Below, piece after piece: positions 60,601 through 64,000 of a stretch of 64,000 bases of DNA; the stretch's first letter is position 1; every line of letters starts with the position of its first letter. The notes below the pieces were generated by a model that was not told where the DNA came from, did not search any database, and was given only the letters and a program-made list of their open reading frames with translations. A program made the position numbers and the translations under genes. Source of the stretch: Colias croceus (taxonomy: Eukaryota > Arthropoda > Insecta > Lepidoptera > Pieridae). The stretch covers positions 8,446,001-8,510,000 of the forward strand of contig NC_059543.1 in assembly GCF_905220415.1 (NCBI RefSeq). The letters run 5' to 3'.

Positions 60601-63600
60601 AATACTTCAATCTTTTAATTTAATTGTTCTTAAAAAATATTCTTAGTTTATTTTGGACCTCCGATGATGATTCTGATTATGCAAAAAAATTTTTTTTCCA
60701 GATTGTCCACCACTTAAATCTGGTATCGGAGCTCTTGCATCCAACAGAGACACAGCTTTTGGAACTACAATAACCTTCTCGTGCCCAATTGGACAGGAAT
60801 TCGCTACAGGAAAATCACGAATTACCACTAAATGTTTAGATGGAGGAAATTGGTCTGTCACATACATACCTAGCTGTCAAGGTAAAATAATCTAAACAAA
60901 TCTTTACAAAAACCAATAAATTATAGAAATATTTTCATTATAATCATATAACATTTGCAATTTTCAGAGGTGTACTGCGGTCCTGTACCTCAGATAGACA
61001 ATGGCTTTTCAATTGGTTCAACAAACGTTACATACAAAGGAGTTGCAACATATCAGTGTTATGCAGGATTTGCATTCCCTACTGGACAACCCATTGAACG
61101 AATTTCTTGCTTATCGGATGGTCGATGGGAAAGGACCCCAACTTGTTTAGGTAACTCTATACGTTGAGCGTCCCATTAAATTATTATATCAATTAATTGT
61201 ATATATTTTATTAATACATGTTTTTCTCTTTTCAGCATCTCAATGCTCCGCTCTCCCAGATGTACCTCATGCAAATGTAACCATTTTGAATGGCGGAGGT
61301 CGAAGCTATGGTACCATTGTTCGTTATGAATGTGAACCTGGCTATGTTCGTTCTGGACAACCAGTACTCCTTTGTATGAGTAACGGAACGTGGTCTGGGG
61401 ACGTACCTACCTGTTCAAAAGCTTTATGCCCCAAATTTCCCGAAATTCCAAACGGTTTCTTTGTAGATCAAAGTAGAGTTTATATGTTTGGTGATGAAGC
61501 TCGTGTACAATGTTATAAAGGTAAACAATTACGATAAATAATTATCACATAATACAATAAAAAATATATCGTATAAAATTAACATTCTATTTAATAATTT
61601 CAGGATATAAACTCAACGGACCGAGCATTTTGCGATGTGGAGCTAATCAACAATTCGATGCAGTACCAACTTGTGAGGACATTAATGAATGTCTCAGCAG
61701 CCAGTGTGATTCCGTTTCAACTGAATGTAAAAATACCCTTGGTGGTTTCTACTGTCCATGCAAAGCAGGATTCACTCCGAGCTTAGATTGTAGACCAGTT
61801 GGTGATCTAGGTCTCATTAATGGCGCAATACCCGACGAGTCCATTACCACTTCTACTCCGGAACCAGGATATTATAAAGGAGTTAGTATATTATTTATTT
61901 AGTTTTAAAATATCATATTTTATTTCCACCTATTTGAATTTTGCTAATAAGATAAAATTTCTAATTTATTTATTTTTGCTTTAAAGATGATTCGACTTAA
62001 CAATGGAGGTGGATGGTGTGGTAACAATCTCGAAGCTGGTGCAAATTGGGTTCTTATTGATTTACGTGCACCTACTATTGTCAGAGGATTCCGTACAATG
62101 AGCGTTATGAGAGCTGATGCTAACATTGCATTTACATCTGCCATAAGAATTCAGTATAGTAATAGTTTAACTGACGTCTTCAAAGATTATACAAATCCCG
62201 ATGGTACAGCAGTTGAATTCAGAATCTTAGAACCGACCTTATCAGTATTAAATTTACCAGTCCCGATTGAAGCACAGTACGTCAAATTCAAAATTCAGGA
62301 TTATGTTGGTGCTCCTTGTCTCAAACTAGAAGTTATGGGTTGTGCCAGACTTGACTGCTTAGATATTAACGAATGTAATGAAAATAATGGTGGATGTGAC
62401 CAAAAATGTTTGAATACGTGAGTATATTTGAAATATAAAAAAATATTGATTTAGTATAAATATTTAACTTAAAACAAAAAATTCGTCTGTCAGTTCTATA
62501 CAAAATACGTTCAATTTGTATAATTTTTTTTTCAGTCCCGGAAATTATTCATGCGCTTGCAACATTGGTTATGAACTTTATTCTTCGAACGGAACGGCCG
62601 GATTTGCGATCGAAAAATCAGAAACCGGCGAAAGAGATGGTGACACTTACCAAAGAAACAAAACATGTGTGCCCGTCATGTGTCCACCGCTAGCGCCACC
62701 TGAAAATGGTTTATTATTGGCAACAAAAAGCTCATATCATTTCGGTGATATAGTTGAATTCCAATGCGACTTTGGATACGTTATGTCTGGATTTTCTTCA
62801 CTTCTTTGTACCTCTAGCGGTACATGGAATGGAACAGCACCAGAGTGTCAATGTATGTATTAACTCACTGTGTTCTTACAGCATTCTTAAATAATTTCTG
62901 TTAGAAATATATTTTTATGCTATAATCGTTTTATCTTTTAGATGCTCGTTGCGTTACATTGTCAGATGATAAGAACGATGGTCTAAAAATTATCAGAAAC
63001 GATCCAGAAAGTGTATTGGTCCCATACAGGGATAATGTCACCATAACATGCGCATCTCCTGGCCGTCAATTAAGAAATACAGTGTCATCTTCATTTAGGC
63101 AATGTGTATATGATCCCAAACCGGTAATTATTTTTATTAATTCTCATCTGATACCTACTTAGATATTTATTAATTGGGATAAAGTACAATCAATTGTATC
63201 TACTTTCAGGGATTACCCGATTATTGGCTATCAGGAGCGCAACCTCAATGTCCACGTAAAGACTGCGGTGTCCCGATGCCTACACCAGGTGCTGAATATG
63301 GTCAATACTTAGACACAAGATACCAAAGTTCATTTTTCTTTGGTTGTCAAAATACCTTCAAGCTCGCTGGTCAAACCAGTAAACATGATAACGTGGTAAG
63401 ATGTCAAGCCAATGGAGTCTGGGACTTTGGAGACTTGAGATGCGAAGGACCTGTTTGCGAAGATCCGGGTAGGCCTGCGGATGGATACCAAATCGCAAAA
63501 AGCTATGAACAAAGCTCAGAAGTCCTCTTTGGTTGTTCAAGACCTGGCTACATTTTAATTAATCCAAGACCTATAACTTGTATACGAGAACCGGAATGTA

Positions 63601-64000
63601 AAGTGATTAAACCCCTTGGCTTGGCATCCGGTAGAATTCCTGATTCTGCAATTAATGCCACTTCCGAGAGACCTAACTATGAAGCTAAAAATATACGACT
63701 AAATTCAGTCACCGGTTGGTGTGGCAAACAGGAAGCATTCACTTATGTGAGTGTTGATCTCGGAAAAGTATATAGAGTAAAGGCGATATTAGTAAAAGGT
63801 GTTGTCACTTCGGACATTGTCGGTCGACCAACTGAAATAAGATTCTTTTACAAACAAGCTGAAAACGAAAATTATGTTGTATACTTCCCTAACTTTAACT
63901 TAACAATGAGGGATCCAGGCAACTACGGTGAACTAGCCATGATAACTTTACCGAAATACGTACAAGCTCGTTTTGTTATATTAGGTATAGTTAGTTTTAT
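51528..64000 (+). CDS. uif: Uninflatable-like mosaic surface protein, 5' part (3' end outside window)
   Basis: Thirteen coding exons join in frame for about 1,421 residues and run off the right edge. Domain order: signal peptide (1-about 24), C-type lectin (about 31-162), LDL-receptor class A (about 163-200), three CUB (about 202-540), four CCP/sushi (about 540-777), EGF-Ca (about 778-815), discoidin/F5-8C (about 820-962), EGF-Ca (about 968-1025), three clear CCP units and one CCP-like unit (about 1030-1290), second discoidin (about 1295 onward). This lectin-LDLa-CUB-CCP-EGF-discoidin order is what I know of insect Uninflatable, a single-pass apical protein of epithelia and trachea that affects tracheal inflation and Notch signalling. 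The rest (more EGF, laminin-G-type domains, membrane segment) would lie to the right. Vertebrate SVEP1-like naming is the alternative in automatic annotation. Confidence 0.78.
51603..53543 (+). other. uif-like intron, 1.9 kb
   Basis: AT-rich intron with good donor GTAAGC and acceptor TTTTTACAG. Open frames at 52043 and near 53041 are in AT-rich DNA and lack recognisable domains. No repeat stands out. Confidence 0.65.
53544..53568 (+). CDS. uif: uif-like coding exon 2 (25-base microexon)
   Basis: A 25-base exon between TTTTTACAG and GTAAGT codes GNLFTCPN plus one base. It supplies the first cysteine of the lectin domain (CPNGWDL across the next junction). The call rests on strong splice sites and an exact frame fit to both neighbours. 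Confidence 0.75.
53569..58781 (+). other. uif-like intron, 5.2 kb
   Basis: AT-rich intron. A block at about 54,300-54,520 is somewhat richer in GC and could be regulatory, without recognised motifs. A cysteine-rich small ORF on the minus strand lies at 58042-58149. No typical short transposons were recognised. Confidence 0.6.
58042..58149 (-). other. Cysteine-rich small ORF on the minus strand, uncertain
   Basis: 35 codons from ATG (58149-58147) to TAG (58044-58042). It has five cysteines in C-x5-C-x2-C-x6-C-x12-C spacing, many acidic residues and the tail DAMFDPLLC, vaguely like the end of a chitin-binding peritrophin domain. The frame is open about 17 codons further upstream to a TGA. There is no signal peptide and no convincing acceptor. 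The + strand is also open here, so this could reflect only locally higher GC. Confidence 0.2.
58782..58863 (+). CDS. uif: uif-like coding exon 3 (C-type lectin, part 1)
   Basis: Acceptor TCTTTTCAG, donor AAG|GTAAAT. Codes WDLKGLHCYKFF then SWEKAAELCR, the typical N-terminal half of a C-type lectin fold with conserved W, two C and the A-x2-C helix. Confidence 0.9.
58974..59287 (+). CDS. uif: uif-like coding exon 4 (C-type lectin, part 2)
   Basis: Acceptor GTCCTTCCAG at 58973, donor GAAG|GTAACT. It contains YWLGLATVDD (the WIGL-like core strand), WDLRQPNPKDGECVDV and the final LPFMCR. The usual EPN/QPD and WND calcium motifs are replaced (QPN lies in an unusual context), so sugar binding may be altered. 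It ends with CPEG, the start of the LDLa repeat. Confidence 0.92.
59436..60557 (+). CDS. uif: uif-like coding exon 5 (LDLa plus three CUB domains)
   Basis: A 1,122-base exon. The LDLa repeat reads TFHCSNGKCINAAFKCDKQD followed by DCGDASDEMDC, with the acidic calcium cage D-x3-DE intact. Three CUB domains follow, each marked by an SPNYP/SPGYPNNYP/SPAFGLSNYP strand: about 59,543-59,880, 59,881-60,222 and 60,223-60,555. CUB1 lacks the usual first C-x-G start (it begins ECHFYM) and CUB3 begins GCRATI. Splice sites are TTTTCAG and GCAG|GTAAAT. Confidence 0.94.
60702..60881 (+). CDS. uif: uif-like coding exon 6 (CCP/sushi 1)
   Basis: A symmetrical phase 1-1 exon of 180 bases coding exactly one sushi module: DCPPLKSG, then FSCPIGQEF, then CLDGGNWS and PSCQ, with four cysteines and the conserved W. 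Confidence 0.93.
60968..61150 (+). CDS. uif: uif-like coding exon 7 (CCP/sushi 2)
   Basis: A phase 1-1 exon of 183 bases: YCGPVPQIDNG, YQCYAGFAF, CLSDGRWERTPTC. Acceptor TTTTCAG at 60967, donor TTAG|GTAACT. Confidence 0.93.
61236..61520 (+). CDS. uif: uif-like coding exon 8 (CCP 3 and first half of CCP 4)
   Basis: A phase 1-1 exon of 285 bases. CCP3: QCSALPDVPHA, YECEPGYVRSG, CMSNGTWSGDVPTC. CCP4 begins LCPKFPEIPNG and is cut by the intron after VQCYKG. Confidence 0.93.
61604..61881 (+). CDS. uif: uif-like coding exon 9 (end of CCP 4, EGF-Ca, start of discoidin 1)
   Basis: Completes CCP4 (ILRCGANQQFDAVPTC), then DINECLSSQCDSVSTECKNT, a calcium-binding EGF module that includes GGFYCPCKAGF. 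It ends with LGLINGAIPDESITTS, the start of a discoidin domain. The donor GGA|GTTAGT is weaker than the others; the frame and the next exon support it. Confidence 0.88.
61987..62417 (+). CDS. uif: uif-like coding exon 10 (discoidin 1 and start of EGF 2)
   Basis: Codes the F5/8C domain: RLNNGGGWCGNN, WVLIDLRAPTIVRGF, YVKFKIQDYVGAPCLKLEV and MGC. It then has DINECNENNGGCDQKCLNT of a second EGF-Ca module. The acceptor TTTAAAG is weak in pyrimidines. The donor is AC|GTGAGT. Confidence 0.9.
62536..62852 (+). CDS. uif: uif-like coding exon 11 (end of EGF 2 and CCP 5)
   Basis: Starts PGNYSCACNIGYELY, then a linker of about 30 residues inside the EGF module before the last cysteine (KTCVP). This long insertion (NGTAGFAIEKSETGERDGDT) is unusual. 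CCP5 follows: MCPPLAPPENG, FQCDFGYVMSG, CTSSGTWNGTAPEC. Donor AAT|GTATGT. Confidence 0.9.
62942..63123 (+). CDS. uif: uif-like coding exon 12 (CCP-like module)
   Basis: Codes ARCVTLSDDKNDGLKII, then VTITCASPGRQLRN and FRQCVYDPKP. Cysteine spacing fits an atypical sushi module with the final W and C in the next exon. Acceptor TATCTTTTAG, donor CCG|GTAATT, phase 0. Confidence 0.88.
63210..64000 (+). CDS. uif: uif-like coding exon 13 (CCP units and discoidin 2), runs off window
   Basis: Starts GLPDYWLSGAQPQC, which closes the previous module. Next is CGVPMPTPGAEYG to WDFGDLRC (CCP), then CEDPGRPADGYQ to CIREPEC (CCP). A second discoidin follows: LGLASGRIPDSAINATS, VTGWCGKQ, YVSVDLGKVYRVKAI and YVQARFVIL. 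The frame is open to the last base. A GTATAG at 63985 is a poor donor inside the discoidin core, so I take the exon as continuing past 64000. Confidence 0.9.

Noticed and set aside
63985..63990. Possible splice donor GTATAG near the right edge
   Set aside because: It would cut the discoidin core between conserved strands, the consensus is poor and the frame stays open to the end of the window.

Overview
The window is nuclear DNA from an insect, most likely a moth or butterfly (Lepidoptera). The evidence is an AT-rich background, spliced GT-AG genes, an insect-type cytochrome b5-related gene, and many short interspersed repeats ending in GGCGG-AAGCTAG, which are typical of lepidopteran genomes. 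The species cannot be named from the sequence. No prokaryotic features, CRISPR array or viral gene were seen.

Layout. (1) 1-13,450: a complete five-exon gene on the + strand for cytochrome b5-related protein (Cyt-b5-r), coding 1458-13022, 444 residues. Its introns 1 and 4 are loaded with repeats. (2) 13,450-27,800: intergenic DNA with no convincing gene. It holds several rolling-circle-like (Helitron-type) short elements, a 0.5 kb inverted-repeat transposon and a local duplication. (3) About 27,800-28,200: an isolated CpG/GC-rich island that looks like a promoter and noncoding first exon on the + strand. (4) 28,100-51,500: about 23 kb without a supported protein-coding exon. It holds a clear tRNA-Arg(ACG) gene at 30,975-31,047, several palindromes and repeats, and one or two small ORFs of uncertain value. 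I infer that most of this is the first intron of the next gene. (5) 51,528 to the right edge: thirteen coding exons of a large secreted or membrane-anchored mosaic protein, incomplete at its 3' end. Domain order is signal peptide, C-type lectin, LDL-receptor class A, three CUB, four sushi/CCP, EGF-Ca, discoidin (F5/8C), EGF-Ca, CCP units, then a second discoidin. This architecture best matches Uninflatable (uif), the insect apical epithelial and tracheal surface protein.

The two protein genes share orientation but no obvious pathway. Cyt-b5-r is a membrane heme/di-iron protein of the fatty-acid-desaturase-like superfamily. The mosaic protein is an extracellular adhesion or matrix protein. Most remaining structure is repeat-derived. 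Several of the short elements share one boundary rule, A^TC...CTAG^T, which supports a Helitron-like (Lep1/MINE-type) origin. I did not find a clearly new biological system. The most useful leads are the distant island promoter, the phase-1 modular exons of the uif-like gene, a perfect 33-bp hairpin at 49,717-49,787 and two GC-richer small ORFs.
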